NCBI RefSeq assembly: GCF_048007105.1
Contig: NZ_CP180352.1
Span: 4,216,001 to 4,280,000 of the forward strand
Length of the DNA stretch: 64,000 nucleotides
Origin: Minwuia sp048007105
GTDB taxonomy: Bacteria > Pseudomonadota > Alphaproteobacteria > Minwuiales > Minwuiaceae
Direction of reading: 5' to 3'
This document shows, piece by piece, positions 18,405 to 27,206 of the stretch. How positions within the stretch are numbered: the stretch's first letter is position 1; every line of letters begins with the position of its first letter. The position numbers and the translations under genes are program-made. Under the pieces are notes generated by a model that saw nothing but the letters and a program-made list of their open reading frames with translations, was not told the DNA's origin and made no database searches.

Positions 18405-20495
18405 CTAGAGCGCCAGCAGCGCGTCGATCATCTCGTTCGTTGTCGAGATGACACGCGTCGCCGCGTTGAAGGCCGCCTGCAGCTGGATCAGCTGGGCCAT
18501 TTCCTCGTCGATATTCACACCGGAAACCTCGGCCACCCGGGCCGAAAGGTCTTCCATCAGCGCTTCGCGGTCGCGGGTCCGGACCTGGATGTCGTTGGCG
18601 GCCTGCCCCGCACGGCCCAGCACCTCGGAACCGATCTCGGCCAGCGTGCCCGTCATCGAGGGCAGACGCCCCGCCCCGTCGAATTCCGAGGTGACGAAGT
18701 TCAGCGCCTGCAGCGCGACCGCACCGGCATTGTCGCCGCTGTGCGCGGAAGGCGTGCCGGTCGGATCGATGGTCGCGAGCGACAGCCGCGACGGCGTCCG
18801 GACGATCTCGCTGTTCACGGACATGCCGGCGGCCATGTTGGCCTTCGGCTCCGAGCCGATGCCGAAGAAGTCGCTGACCGAGACGCCGGTGCCGCCGCGA
18901 GCGGTAGCATCCTGGGTCGTCTCGAGCCTGAAGCCCGCGAAGTTCGCGGACGGCGTCGTCACCAGCGCACCCTCGCCGTTCAGGCTGAAGCTGGCCACGC
19001 CGGTGAAGGCGGTATTCAGTTCGGTCAGGATGTTGTTCACGGTGCCGCCGATGGCGCCGAAATCGACCGTCGCCGAAATCGGCCGCTGGTTGGCGGGGCC
19101 GATCAGTTCGAAGGTCGCCGTGCCGGTGAAGCCGTGGTTGGATGTCGCTGCCAGTCCGGTCTCGAAATGCGGGCCGGCAGTGGTCTGGATCAGATCGTTG
19201 AGGCCGAAGCGGTGGGCAAAGCCGCGACCGTTCGCGTCCGACGGCGTGGCCGCGTCCTGGGCGATGCCGACGCCGGCCGAGCCGCCCGCTGCTGTAAAGC
19301 TCATGACGCCGTTGTTCAGGGCCAGGGTGGCGGCGCCGCCGAGGCCCGCATTCACCGCTGTGATCACGTCGTTGACCGTGCCGCCAATGGCGCCGAAGTC
19401 GATGGTCGCAGTGGCGGTGACGGTGTTGTTGGCATCGAAGGCGTGGAAGGTCGCAATTCCCGTGAAGCCGTGAGGGTCGGCGGCAAGCGTACCGGTGTTG
19501 CGGCCGGTCAGCGTCGCGGCCGGCGGCACAGCAGTGAACTCGTTGTGGACGCGGTTGATCTCGTCGGCCATGCGGCCGCCGAAAGCGCCGAGTTCGGTCG
19601 CCAGATCGTTCAGCGCGCCGTCGCGGGTCTCCATCAGACCCTTCAGTTCGCCGGACAGGATCTTGTCGTCGATGTTGGTGCTGATGGTCACGCGGGCGCC
19701 GGTGGCGTCATCGATCCGCTGAATGCCGATGGGCTGGAAGACCTCGCCGAAGCCGCCGGCATTCGAGCCGCCATGCACCAGCTGGCGCAGGCTCTGGTCG
19801 ACCAGGGGCAGGCCGCCCGTTGTCGAGACAAGAACCCGGTCGTCGGACTGATCGGCGGTGCGGATATCGATGATCTGTGAGAGCGCGTCGAGCTTGCGCG
19901 AGCGCTCGTCGATCAGACCGACGCGGTTGTTGTCGTCGCGCAGTCCCGCGATGCGCTGGTTCAGATCGTGGATTTCCTGCAGCAGCAGGTTGGCATCGTC
20001 GACGCCCTGAGACACCCGCTGATCGGCCTGGCGGCGCAGATCGCGGACGCCGTCGGACAGGCGGTCGACATCCTCGGTCAGACGCTGCAGCGCCTCGATG
20101 GCGGAGGACCGGACGGCGGTCGTCTCGGGGTTTGCGGCCAGCGAGCCGGCGGCGACAAGCACCTTGTCCAGCAGCGCGACGATGTTGCGGTCGCCGGTCG
20201 GGTCCCCCAGCAGCGACGAAATCTGTTCGTGCAGGCCGCCGGCCGCGTCGAAGCGGCTGAACTCGGCGGTTGCGATGCGGAATTCGCGGTTCAGGAACTC
20301 GTCCGCCGTGCGGCGGATTTCCTCGACGCCGACACCCGCGATCTGGCCGGCGATGGTCGCCGGGCTCTGGACGACCTGGCGGCGGGCATAGCCCTCGGTG
20401 TTGACGTTGGCGACATTGTCGGAGACGACGGCGATGCTGCGCTGGGCGACGTTCATGCCGCTGATGGCGCTGTTGAGAGAGGCGGTCAGGCTCAT
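18405..20495 (-). CDS. flgK: Flagellar hook-associated protein 1 (FlgK) with duplicated insert
   Basis: A 696-residue junction protein between hook and filament. The N-terminus (SLTASLNSAISGMNVAQRSI, VSDNVANVNTEGYARRQVV) and C-terminus (SGVNIDEEMAQLIQLQAAFN, RVISTTNEMIDALLAL) are standard FlgK. It is about 150 residues longer than enterobacterial FlgK. The excess lies in the surface domain, where two related segments occur at about 340-385 and 453-495, each with GFTG-x-ATF and the string DFGAIGGTVN. The ATG at 20495 is chosen because the family starts with MSLTASLN; an upstream frame to 20549 has no homology. A sigma-54-like promoter lies upstream. Confidence 0.93.
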   Translation of the reverse strand: MSLTASLNSAISGMNVAQRSIAVVSDNVANVNTEGYARRQVVQSPATIAGQIAGVGVEEIRRTADEFLNREFRIATAEFSRFDAAGGLHEQISSLLGDPTGDRNIVALLDKVLVAAGSLAANPETTAVRSSAIEALQRLTEDVDRLSDGVRDLRRQADQRVSQGVDDANLLLQEIHDLNQRIAGLRDDNNRVGLIDERSRKLDALSQIIDIRTADQSDDRVLVSTTGGLPLVDQSLRQLVHGGSNAGGFGEVFQPIGIQRIDDATGARVTISTNIDDKILSGELKGLMETRDGALNDLATELGAFGGRMADEINRVHNEFTAVPPAATLTGRNTGTLAADPHGFTGIATFHAFDANNTVTATATIDFGAIGGTVNDVITAVNAGLGGAATLALNNGVMSFTAAGGSAGVGIAQDAATPSDANGRGFAHRFGLNDLIQTTAGPHFETGLAATSNHGFTGTATFELIGPANQRPISATVDFGAIGGTVNNILTELNTAFTGVASFSLNGEGALVTTPSANFAGFRLETTQDATARGGTGVSVSDFFGIGSEPKANMAAGMSVNSEIVRTPSRLSLATIDPTGTPSAHSGDNAGAVALQALNFVTSEFDGAGRLPSMTGTLAEIGSEVLGRAGQAANDIQVRTRDREALMEDLSARVAEVSGVNIDEEMAQLIQLQAAFNAATRVISTTNEMIDALLAL

Positions 20496-20514
20496 GCGGC
20501 AGCCCTCCGGATGA

Positions 20515-20529
20515 CGGCAAGGCTTGCCG
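20515..20529. promoter_or_regulatory. Palindrome CGGCAAG-G-CTTGCCG upstream of flgK, FlbD/ftr-like
   Basis: A perfect 7-bp inverted repeat with one central base, 20 bases before the flgK start. The half-site CGGCAA recurs at 20543-20557 (CCGGCAATTGCTGCC) and, on the minus strand, at 20657-20641 (CGGCAAAGGGCGG). These resemble the ftr enhancer elements bound by FlbD, the sigma-54 activator of Caulobacter flagellar genes, which can lie downstream of the promoter. Confidence 0.5.
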
Positions 20530-20667
20530 CCACAGCGCGGTTCCGGCAATTGCTGCCTACCGGGGCTTCAAGACCGATTTCCAATCTAACCATCTGAAAA
20601 CGCATTGCTTTCTGCTTTCTCTTCTGGCTCAAGGCGGGGGCCGCCCTTTGCCGTCGCGAATACAGAT

Positions 20668-20683
20668 TGCAATGCGGGGGCCA
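20668..20683 (-). promoter_or_regulatory. Sigma-54-type (-24/-12) promoter candidate for flgKL
   Basis: On the minus strand TGG (20683-20681) and TTGCA (20672-20668) place the invariant GG and GC exactly 10 bases apart, as in RpoN promoters. It sits in the 197-base gap between the CoA ligase and flgK, about 175 bases before the flgK ATG. Late flagellar genes of alphaproteobacteria such as Caulobacter are RpoN-dependent, which supports the call. Confidence 0.5.
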
Positions 20684-20692
20684 GTTCTCCGG

Positions 20693-22438
20693 TCAGACCG
20701 TCTGCGTGCCGGAGGCGCCGCTCTCGAACAGCGCCTGGACCTCATCCTTCCGAGCGTCCAGCGCGGCTCGCTGGTTTACATAGCCCTTGTCGGTGATCTC
20801 ATTGGCGTCGATCGACGGCGGCGTCGGCAGGATGCGGAAACGGCGGATCGCGGTGGAAGAGCCCGGGTTCTCGGCGTTCCAGGCCGCGAGCTTTTCCGTC
20901 AGCGCATCGGCAAGCGCAGCCACGTCCATCTGCTGGCCCGCCGCGGACGGCCAGATCAGGACCCCGACCTGCTCCCGGTCGTGGCCGCAGATCACCATGT
21001 CCTGCACCAGCGGCGAACAGGCGGCGACGGCGCGGGTGCGCAGCGCACCGGTGCTGACCCAGGTGCCGGTGGTGAGCTTGAAGTCCTCCGAGACCCGCCC
21101 GTCGAAGATGATGCCTGCCGCCGGATCGTCGGGATCGGCCAGCGTGCCGGCGTCGCCCATGCGATAGAAGCCCTCGGCGTCAAAGGCCGACGCCGTCAGG
21201 TCCGGTTGGCGGTGATAGCCCGGCGTCACGATCGGGCCCTTCACGCGCAGTTCCAGCTTGTCGCCGATCGGCGCGAAACGGATTTCGACGCCCGGACAGG
21301 GCAGCCCGATATTGCCGGCGCGCGGAATGGGGAAATGCACCATGCTGGCCATCGGCGCCGTCTCTGTGGAACCCCATGCGGAGACCATCAGCGGTGGCTC
21401 CCGTCCCGCCTCTCGGGCGACCGCCTCCAGCCGTGTCCAGAGATCCTGCGGCAGCGCCGCGCCGGCATACATGATCATCGAGAGGCGGCGGAAGAAGGTC
21501 TCCCGCAACCCGGCGTCCTTTTCCAGGAACGGAAGCAGCGCCGCGAACCCGGCGGGGACGTTGAAATAGATCGTCGGCGAGACGGTGCGGAGATTGTCGA
21601 CGGTCTTCTCGATCAGGCCGGGCGCCGGCTTGCCCTCGTCGATGTGCAGCGCACCGCCGTTGAACAGCACGATGTCGAAGCACATGTTGCCGCCGAAGGT
21701 GTGGTTCCAGGGTAGCCAGTCGACCAGAACCGGAGGCTCTTCCCTGACGAAGGCCCAGCCTTTTGCCGCCATCGCCTGATTGGCGCAGAGCATCCGGTGC
21801 GTGTTCACGACGCCCTTCGGCATTCCGGTCGATCCCGAGGTGAACAGGATCTTCACGACATCGTCCGGCCCCGGCCCCTCGCCGGGTGCGGCATCCGACG
21901 GTGGAACGCCCATGATGTCGGCGGCGGTCAGCAGCGGCAGGTCCACGCCGACCTTCGCGATCGCCTTGGCGAAGGGCTCCGCGGCGTCGGCATAGATCGC
22001 CCCCGGCTCGATCAGCCGGGCGATGTGGTCGATCTTTGCGAGGTCGCTGCTCATCAGGCTGTAGGCAGGCGAGACCGGCACGACGGGCACACCGGCGACG
22101 ATGGCGCCCATCATCGCCAGCGCGTGCCCCATGCTGTTGCCGGACAGGATCATCAGTGGCCGGTCCGGCCCCAGACCGAGGCCGAGCAGTCTTTCGGCGA
22201 TCCCGTTGGCGCGGCGCAGGACCTCGGCATAGGTCAGGCCTTTCCAGCCGTCGCCGTCACGCTGCAGCAGGAACCGCGCGTCGGGGCGTTCGGCCGCCTG
22301 ACGGCGCAGCACGTGCGCCAGCGAGCGCTCCACTTCGCCGAGCGGTTCCGGGGAGGTCAGCACGAACCCGCCATCCGGCATGTCGCGCTTGTCGGCGCGG
22401 CGGGCCAGCATCATTCCGGCTACGGTCTCTGCGTCCAT
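20693..22438 (-). CDS. Acyl-CoA synthetase, feruloyl-CoA synthase type
   Basis: A 581-residue ANL-superfamily adenylate-forming ligase. The AMP-binding loop ILFTSGSTGMPKGV is at about 197-210; WLPWNHTFGGNMCFDIVLFN and the ALHIDEGKP segment are typical of feruloyl-CoA synthases, and VSAWGSTETAP is the second core motif. The C-terminal IIFDGRVSEDFKLTTGTWVS replaces the usual GR-x-KE-x-IK pattern, also as in that branch. It should activate an aromatic or fatty acid to its CoA thioester. The ATG at 22438 follows GGAGGAGG; the frame upstream to 22576 shows no homology. Confidence 0.88.
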   Translation of the reverse strand: MDAETVAGMMLARRADKRDMPDGGFVLTSPEPLGEVERSLAHVLRRQAAERPDARFLLQRDGDGWKGLTYAEVLRRANGIAERLLGLGLGPDRPLMILSGNSMGHALAMMGAIVAGVPVVPVSPAYSLMSSDLAKIDHIARLIEPGAIYADAAEPFAKAIAKVGVDLPLLTAADIMGVPPSDAAPGEGPGPDDVVKILFTSGSTGMPKGVVNTHRMLCANQAMAAKGWAFVREEPPVLVDWLPWNHTFGGNMCFDIVLFNGGALHIDEGKPAPGLIEKTVDNLRTVSPTIYFNVPAGFAALLPFLEKDAGLRETFFRRLSMIMYAGAALPQDLWTRLEAVAREAGREPPLMVSAWGSTETAPMASMVHFPIPRAGNIGLPCPGVEIRFAPIGDKLELRVKGPIVTPGYHRQPDLTASAFDAEGFYRMGDAGTLADPDDPAAGIIFDGRVSEDFKLTTGTWVSTGALRTRAVAACSPLVQDMVICGHDREQVGVLIWPSAAGQQMDVAALADALTEKLAAWNAENPGSSTAIRRFRILPTPPSIDANEITDKGYVNQRAALDARKDEVQALFESGASGTQTV

Positions 22439-22570
22439 CGGCCCCTCCTCCCCCAGGTCGCGCGATCTTGGCGATTCAAGGAAATAGATGATAGAGGACG
22501 CCCACGCCAACATCCCGATCCTGCCGGCGCGCGAACGGTCCGGCGGCAGCGGGCGAAGGAGAAGACGCAC

Positions 22571-23542
22571 ATGCAACTCGACGGCGCCCGTGTTCTGGTG
22601 GTCGGCGGCGCAGGCTTCATCGGGAGCTTCGTTGTTTCCGAGCTTCTGAAGAGCGATGTCGCCGAGGTCGTCATCTACGACAACTTCGCACGCGGCAAGG
22701 TGAGCAACCTCGCCGAGCAGCTTTCAGACCCGCGATGCCGCATGTACCCGAACGGCGGCGACATCCGTGAGGTCGATCTTCTCAACGACGCCATGAAGGG
22801 CATGGACGTCGTGGTGCATCTGGCCGCGATGTGGCTGCTGCACTGCAAGGACTTCCCGCGCACCGCCTTCCACGTGAACATCGAGGGCACCTTCAACGTC
22901 CTCGAGGCCTGCGTGAACAACAACATCAAGCGGCTGGTCTATTCCTCCTCCGCATCGGTCTACGGCGACGCCGTCGAGGTGCCCATGACCGAGGACCACC
23001 CCTTCAACAACCGCAATTTCTACGGTGCGACCAAGATCTCCTGCGAAGCCATGTGCCGGGCGTTCCACGACCGCTACGGGCTGGACTATGTCGGCCTGCG
23101 CTACATGAACGTCTACGGGCCGCATCAGGACCAGACCGCCGCCTATACCGGCGTGATCCCGATCATGCTGAACAAGATCGACGCCAACGAGGCCCCGGTC
23201 ATCAATGGTGACGGCAGTCAGGCCTACGACTTCATCTATGTCGAGGACGTCGCCCGCTGCAACGTGAAGGCGATCGAGTCCCAGGCGACAGACGACTTCT
23301 ACAATGTCGGCACGGGCGTGCAGACCTCGATCAAGGAACTCTGCGATCTGATCCTGCAGCTGCGCGGCTCGGACCTGGAGGTGCAGTACCGCCCCTATTC
23401 CGCCGACGACGCGCGGCGGATGGTGCAGAACCGGATCGGCTGCCCGAAGAAGGCCACCGCCGATCTCGACTTCACCTACAACTACAGCCTGACCGACGGG
23501 CTGCAGCGCCTGATCAACTGGCGTCAGAGGAACGCGGCGTGA
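22571..23542 (+). CDS. NAD-dependent nucleotide-sugar epimerase/dehydratase (extended SDR)
   Basis: A 323-residue extended short-chain dehydrogenase, first gene of the polysaccharide locus. The NAD-binding GGAGFIG is at residues 12-18, the catalytic triad is the serine in LVYSSSASVYG, Tyr151 and Lys155 (YGATK), and LRYMNVYGPHQD and DFIYVEDVA are substrate-domain motifs. It is closest in pattern to UDP-sugar 4-epimerases and 4,6-dehydratases. The stop overlaps the GTG start of the next gene, an aminotransferase, which suggests that it provides that enzyme's keto-sugar substrate. Confidence 0.9.
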   Translation: MQLDGARVLVVGGAGFIGSFVVSELLKSDVAEVVIYDNFARGKVSNLAEQLSDPRCRMYPNGGDIREVDLLNDAMKGMDVVVHLAAMWLLHCKDFPRTAFHVNIEGTFNVLEACVNNNIKRLVYSSSASVYGDAVEVPMTEDHPFNNRNFYGATKISCEAMCRAFHDRYGLDYVGLRYMNVYGPHQDQTAAYTGVIPIMLNKIDANEAPVINGDGSQAYDFIYVEDVARCNVKAIESQATDDFYNVGTGVQTSIKELCDLILQLRGSDLEVQYRPYSADDARRMVQNRIGCPKKATADLDFTYNYSLTDGLQRLINWRQRNAA

Positions 23543-24702
23543 GCGAGCGGCCGGCGAGACGCGACGTCCCCATCTCCCTGCCCTCGACGGGCGAGGCGGA
23601 ACTGGAAGCGGTTCGTGGCCCGATCGAGTCGGGCTGGCTGACCCAGGGGCCGAAGGTCGCCGAGTTCGAGAAACGCTTCGCCGAGCGCCACGACGTGCCG
23701 CACGCGCTCGCCGTGACCTCGTGCACCACGGGGCTGCACCTGATCTTGGCGGCGATGGAAATCGGACCGGGCGACGAGGTGATCGTGCCGGCCTTCACCT
23801 GGGTCGCCACCGCCAATGTCGTGCTCTACTGCGGCGCGACCCCGGTGCTGGCCGATGTCGACCGCGACACCTTCAATCTCGACATCGACGACGTGTTGCG
23901 CCGGGTCACCTCGCGCACGAAAGCCGTGATCGCCGTGCACCTTTTCGGCCGCTGCATGGACATGGATGCGCTGAGCGCTGCGCTGCCGTCCGGCATCGAG
24001 ATCATCGAGGATGCCGCCTGCGCGGCCGGCGCCGCCTGGCAGGGCCGGCCGGCGGGCAGCCTGGGCCGCGCGGCCAGCTTTTCCTTCCATCCCAGGAAGT
24101 CGGTGACTACGGGCGAGGGCGGCATGGTCACCACGGACGACCCGGCCCTGGCCGAGCGCATGAACATGATGCGCAACCACGGCGCCTCGATCTCCGAGGA
24201 ACAGCGCCATCACGGGCCGCGCCCCTATCTGCTGCCGGACTTCAACCTGCTGGGTTTCAATTACAGGATGACCGATCTGCAGGGTGCGGTGGGGCTGGTG
24301 CAGTTCGGCAAGCTGGACCGCTTCATCGACGAGCGCGCCGCGATGGCGAAACGCTTCACCGAGGCCTTTGCCGACATCAACTGGCTCCGGACGCCGACCG
24401 AGCCCCAAGGCGGACGGCACGGCTGGCAGGCCTATGTGCTCTACGTCGATCCGGATGGCGCGCCGATGCTCCGCAACGACATGATGGAGGCCCTGCAGGA
24501 GATGGGCGTCTCCACGCGGCCGGGCACCCACGCCGTCCACATGCTCGGCCTCTACCGCGACCGCTACGGCCTTGCGCCGCACGACTTCCCCGGCGCCCGC
24601 GACTGCGCCGAACATTCCATGGCCATTCCGCTGCACAACCGCATGACGGAAGAAGACTTCGATCACGTCGTCCGGGCCGTCCGCAGCCTGGCTCATGGCT
24701 GA
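23539..24702 (+). CDS. DegT/DnrJ/EryC1/StrS family sugar aminotransferase
   Basis: A 387-residue PLP-dependent aminotransferase acting on nucleotide keto-sugars. The PLP lysine is K187 in FSFHPRKSVTTGEGGM; PAFTWVATANVV and EDAACAAGAAW are the cofactor-contact segments, and GFNYRMTDLQGAVGL is the dimer-loop motif. The pattern resembles perosamine synthase and PglE-type 4-aminotransferases more than the 3-aminotransferase WbpE found later in the locus. The GTG start overlaps the preceding stop (GTGA) and AsnB-like gene 1 starts six bases downstream, so these genes are one transcript. Confidence 0.9.
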   Translation: MSERPARRDVPISLPSTGEAELEAVRGPIESGWLTQGPKVAEFEKRFAERHDVPHALAVTSCTTGLHLILAAMEIGPGDEVIVPAFTWVATANVVLYCGATPVLADVDRDTFNLDIDDVLRRVTSRTKAVIAVHLFGRCMDMDALSAALPSGIEIIEDAACAAGAAWQGRPAGSLGRAASFSFHPRKSVTTGEGGMVTTDDPALAERMNMMRNHGASISEEQRHHGPRPYLLPDFNLLGFNYRMTDLQGAVGLVQFGKLDRFIDERAAMAKRFTEAFADINWLRTPTEPQGGRHGWQAYVLYVDPDGAPMLRNDMMEALQEMGVSTRPGTHAVHMLGLYRDRYGLAPHDFPGARDCAEHSMAIPLHNRMTEEDFDHVVRAVRSLAHG

Positions 24703-24708
24703 TCCGCG

Positions 24709-26586
24709 ATGTGCGGGCTCGCCGGACTGATCAACCTCGACGGCGCGCCGGTTTCACCGGTGAAGCTGGAGGCCATGACCGACGCCATCGCCCACCGTGG
24801 ACCCGACGGCGAGGGCCACTGGATCGAGGGGCCGGTCGGTCTGGGACACCGGCGTCTCGCGATCATCGATCTCTCGCCGGCCGGCAACCAGCCGATGATC
24901 TCCGCCGACGGACGTTACGTGCTGATCTACAACGGCGAGGTCTACAACTTCCGCGAACTGCGGACGGAACTGCAGGCCCGCGGCCACGCCTTCCATTCGA
25001 CCACCGACAGCGAGGTGGTTCTGAATGCGCTTGCCGAGTGGGGCGACGACGCCGTCAGCCGCTTCAACGGCATGTTCGCCCTCGCGCTCTGGGACCGGAA
25101 GACGAAACGGCTGCTGCTGGCCCGGGATCGCTACGGCATCAAGCCGCTCTATCATGCGCGCCGTGGCGACCGCTTCATCTTCGCTTCGGAGCAGAAGGCG
25201 ATCACCGCCGATCCCGGCTTCGAGCGGCGGATCGACAGGCGGGCGCTGCTGGAGTATTTCACCTTCCAGAACATCTTCACCGACCGCACGCTGCTGGAAG
25301 ATGTCAGCCTTCTGCCGCCCGGCCATACGGCCACGCTCGATCTGGGGCGGGCGGCGCCCGAACTCGAACTCAACCAGTTCTGGGATTACGACTTCCGCGA
25401 ACCCGACGCTCCGGACGATGACGAGGCCTACCGGGAGGAACTCGACCGGCTGTTCCGGCAGGCCGTGAACCGGCAGTTGGTGACCGACGTCGAACTCGGC
25501 AGTTATCTCTCCGGCGGCATGGATTCGGGCTCGATCACCGCCATCGCCGCCCAGTCCTACCCCTACATGAAGACCTTCACCTGCGGCTTCGACCTGCACT
25601 CGGCCTCCGGCCTGGAGCTCGCCTTCGACGAGCGCGCGAAGGCGGAGTTCATGTCCTACCGCTTCCGTACCGAGCACTACGAGATGGTGCTGAAGGCCGG
25701 CGACATGGAGCGGGTACTGCCGCGCCTCGCCCGCCATCTGGAAGAGCCGCGCGTCGGGCAGAGCTATCCGAACTTCTACGCGGCGCAGCTCGCCTCGCGC
25801 TTCGTGAAAGTGGTGATGTCGGGCGCGGGCGGCGACGAGCTCTTCGGCGGCTATCCCTGGCGCTACTACCGCGCGGTCGTGAACGACGATTTCGAGGATT
25901 ACGTCGAGAAGTATTACGGCTTCTGGCAGCGCCTGATTCCGAACGAGGAAGTCCGCCAGGTCTTCCGGCCGGTCTGGTCGGATGTCGAGGGCGTCGACAC
26001 CCGTGCCATTTTCCAGGACGTCTTCCACCGCCATGCCGCGCGGCTGGACCGGCCCGAGGACTACATCAACCATTCGCTCTACTTCGAGGCCAAGACCTTC
26101 CTGCACGGGCTGCTGGTGGTCGAGGACAAGCTGTCCATGGCGCACGGGCTGGAGACACGGGTCCCCTTCCTGGACAACGACCTGGTCGACTTCGCCATGC
26201 GCTGCCCGGTGCGGCTGAAGCTGAACAATCTGGCCGACGTCGTCCGGCTGAACGAGAACGAGCCCGGCCGGAAGCGCCGCTCCTATTTCGAGAAGACGAA
26301 GGACGGCAAGCAGATCCTGCGCGACGTCATGGCCCGCCATATCCCCGAAGAGATCACGAGCGCGACCAAGCAGGGCTTCTCGGCGCCGGACGCCAGCTGG
26401 TTCAAGGGCGAGTCGATCGAGTTCGTCCGCCGCGCCCTGTTCGACCGCGATGCCCCCGTCTACGATTACCTCGACTATGACGCGGTGACAGGGCTGATGA
26501 ACCAGCACCTGTCCGGCGAGCAGAACCGGCGGCTGTTCATCTGGTCGCTGCTGAACGTGAACGAGTGGCTGGGGCAGGCCGCCTGA
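24709..26586 (+). CDS. Asparagine synthase-type glutamine amidotransferase 1
   Basis: A 625-residue enzyme with an N-terminal class II glutaminase domain (catalytic Cys2 in MCGLAGLI; RGPDGEG; NGEVYNF) and a C-terminal synthetase domain with the ATP-pyrophosphatase loop SGGMDSG (about 266-272), SGAGGDELFGG and LETRVPFLDNDLVDF. The normal reaction is aspartate to asparagine. In polysaccharide loci, AsnB-like enzymes such as WbpS amidate uronic acids. Flanked by sugar-modifying genes, this copy is more likely a sugar amidotransferase than a biosynthetic AsnB. A second, dissimilar copy lies at 38632. Confidence 0.9.
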   Translation: MCGLAGLINLDGAPVSPVKLEAMTDAIAHRGPDGEGHWIEGPVGLGHRRLAIIDLSPAGNQPMISADGRYVLIYNGEVYNFRELRTELQARGHAFHSTTDSEVVLNALAEWGDDAVSRFNGMFALALWDRKTKRLLLARDRYGIKPLYHARRGDRFIFASEQKAITADPGFERRIDRRALLEYFTFQNIFTDRTLLEDVSLLPPGHTATLDLGRAAPELELNQFWDYDFREPDAPDDDEAYREELDRLFRQAVNRQLVTDVELGSYLSGGMDSGSITAIAAQSYPYMKTFTCGFDLHSASGLELAFDERAKAEFMSYRFRTEHYEMVLKAGDMERVLPRLARHLEEPRVGQSYPNFYAAQLASRFVKVVMSGAGGDELFGGYPWRYYRAVVNDDFEDYVEKYYGFWQRLIPNEEVRQVFRPVWSDVEGVDTRAIFQDVFHRHAARLDRPEDYINHSLYFEAKTFLHGLLVVEDKLSMAHGLETRVPFLDNDLVDFAMRCPVRLKLNNLADVVRLNENEPGRKRRSYFEKTKDGKQILRDVMARHIPEEITSATKQGFSAPDASWFKGESIEFVRRALFDRDAPVYDYLDYDAVTGLMNQHLSGEQNRRLFIWSLLNVNEWLGQAA

Positions 26587-26615
26587 GCGCCTGAACCGAG
26601 GGAGACGGCCCGGCG

Positions 26616-27122
26616 ATGGACGACGAGAGCGAACGCATCCGCGAGGCCCACCGGCGCCGGCTGGACGAGATCGGCGAACGCTTCGAGCGCAGCGTCTCCT
26701 TCGGCGACGCCTTTACCGACCGCTGGGAACGCGCCGCCCGCGCCGGTTTCGGCGAAGGCACCAGCGTCTACGACAATGTGCTCATCCTGGGCGACGTGAC
26801 GGTCGGAAAGCACGTCTGGATCGGCCCGAACTGCATCCTGGACGGCAGCGGCGGCCTGGTCATCGGCGATCACTGCTCGATTTCGGCCGGCGTGCAGATC
26901 TACACCCACCATACCGTCCGCAAGGCAACGAGCATGGGGGCCGAGCCCATCGACCACGCGCCGACTCGGATCGGCAGCGGCGTCTATATCGGTCCCAACA
27001 GCGTGATCCAGATGGGCGTCACCATCGGCGACCGCGCCGTGATCGGCGCCCTGTCCTTCGTCAACCGCGACGTCCCGGAGGGCGGTCGCGTCGGCGGCAG
27101 CCCCGCCCGGCCCATCGGCTGA
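26616..27122 (+). CDS. Hexapeptide-repeat acyltransferase (left-handed beta-helix)
   Basis: A 168-residue acetyltransferase-like protein. Residues about 1-45 are helical and charged; from about 55 hexapeptide repeats run as NVLILGDVTVGKHVWIGPNC, VIGDHCSISAGV, RIGSGVYIGPNSVIQMGVTI and GDRAVIGALSFVNRDVPEG, ending with the GGSPAR loop of the NodL/LacA/WbbJ group. It should acetylate a sugar with acetyl-CoA. It is probably cotranscribed with the amidotransferase 29 bases upstream. Acceptor unknown. Confidence 0.85.
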   Translation: MDDESERIREAHRRRLDEIGERFERSVSFGDAFTDRWERAARAGFGEGTSVYDNVLILGDVTVGKHVWIGPNCILDGSGGLVIGDHCSISAGVQIYTHHTVRKATSMGAEPIDHAPTRIGSGVYIGPNSVIQMGVTIGDRAVIGALSFVNRDVPEGGRVGGSPARPIG

Positions 27123-27206
27123 CGCGGTAAGGGTTGCAGCCTGGACCGCCGAAGGCGTAAACGAAGCCGGTTCCAGACACCCACCGCCAGCGGACGATTC
27201 GCGACG

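Noticed and set aside
15924..19880. Open frame of 1318 codons on the plus strand
   Set aside because: It runs antisense through an acyl-CoA dehydrogenase, flgL and flgK. Its translation is rich in His, Gln, Arg and Asp with no family motifs, a typical shadow of high-GC genes.
22439..22576. N-terminal extension of the CoA ligase frame
   Set aside because: No homology to the family, while the ATG at 22438 has a strong GGAGGAGG site.
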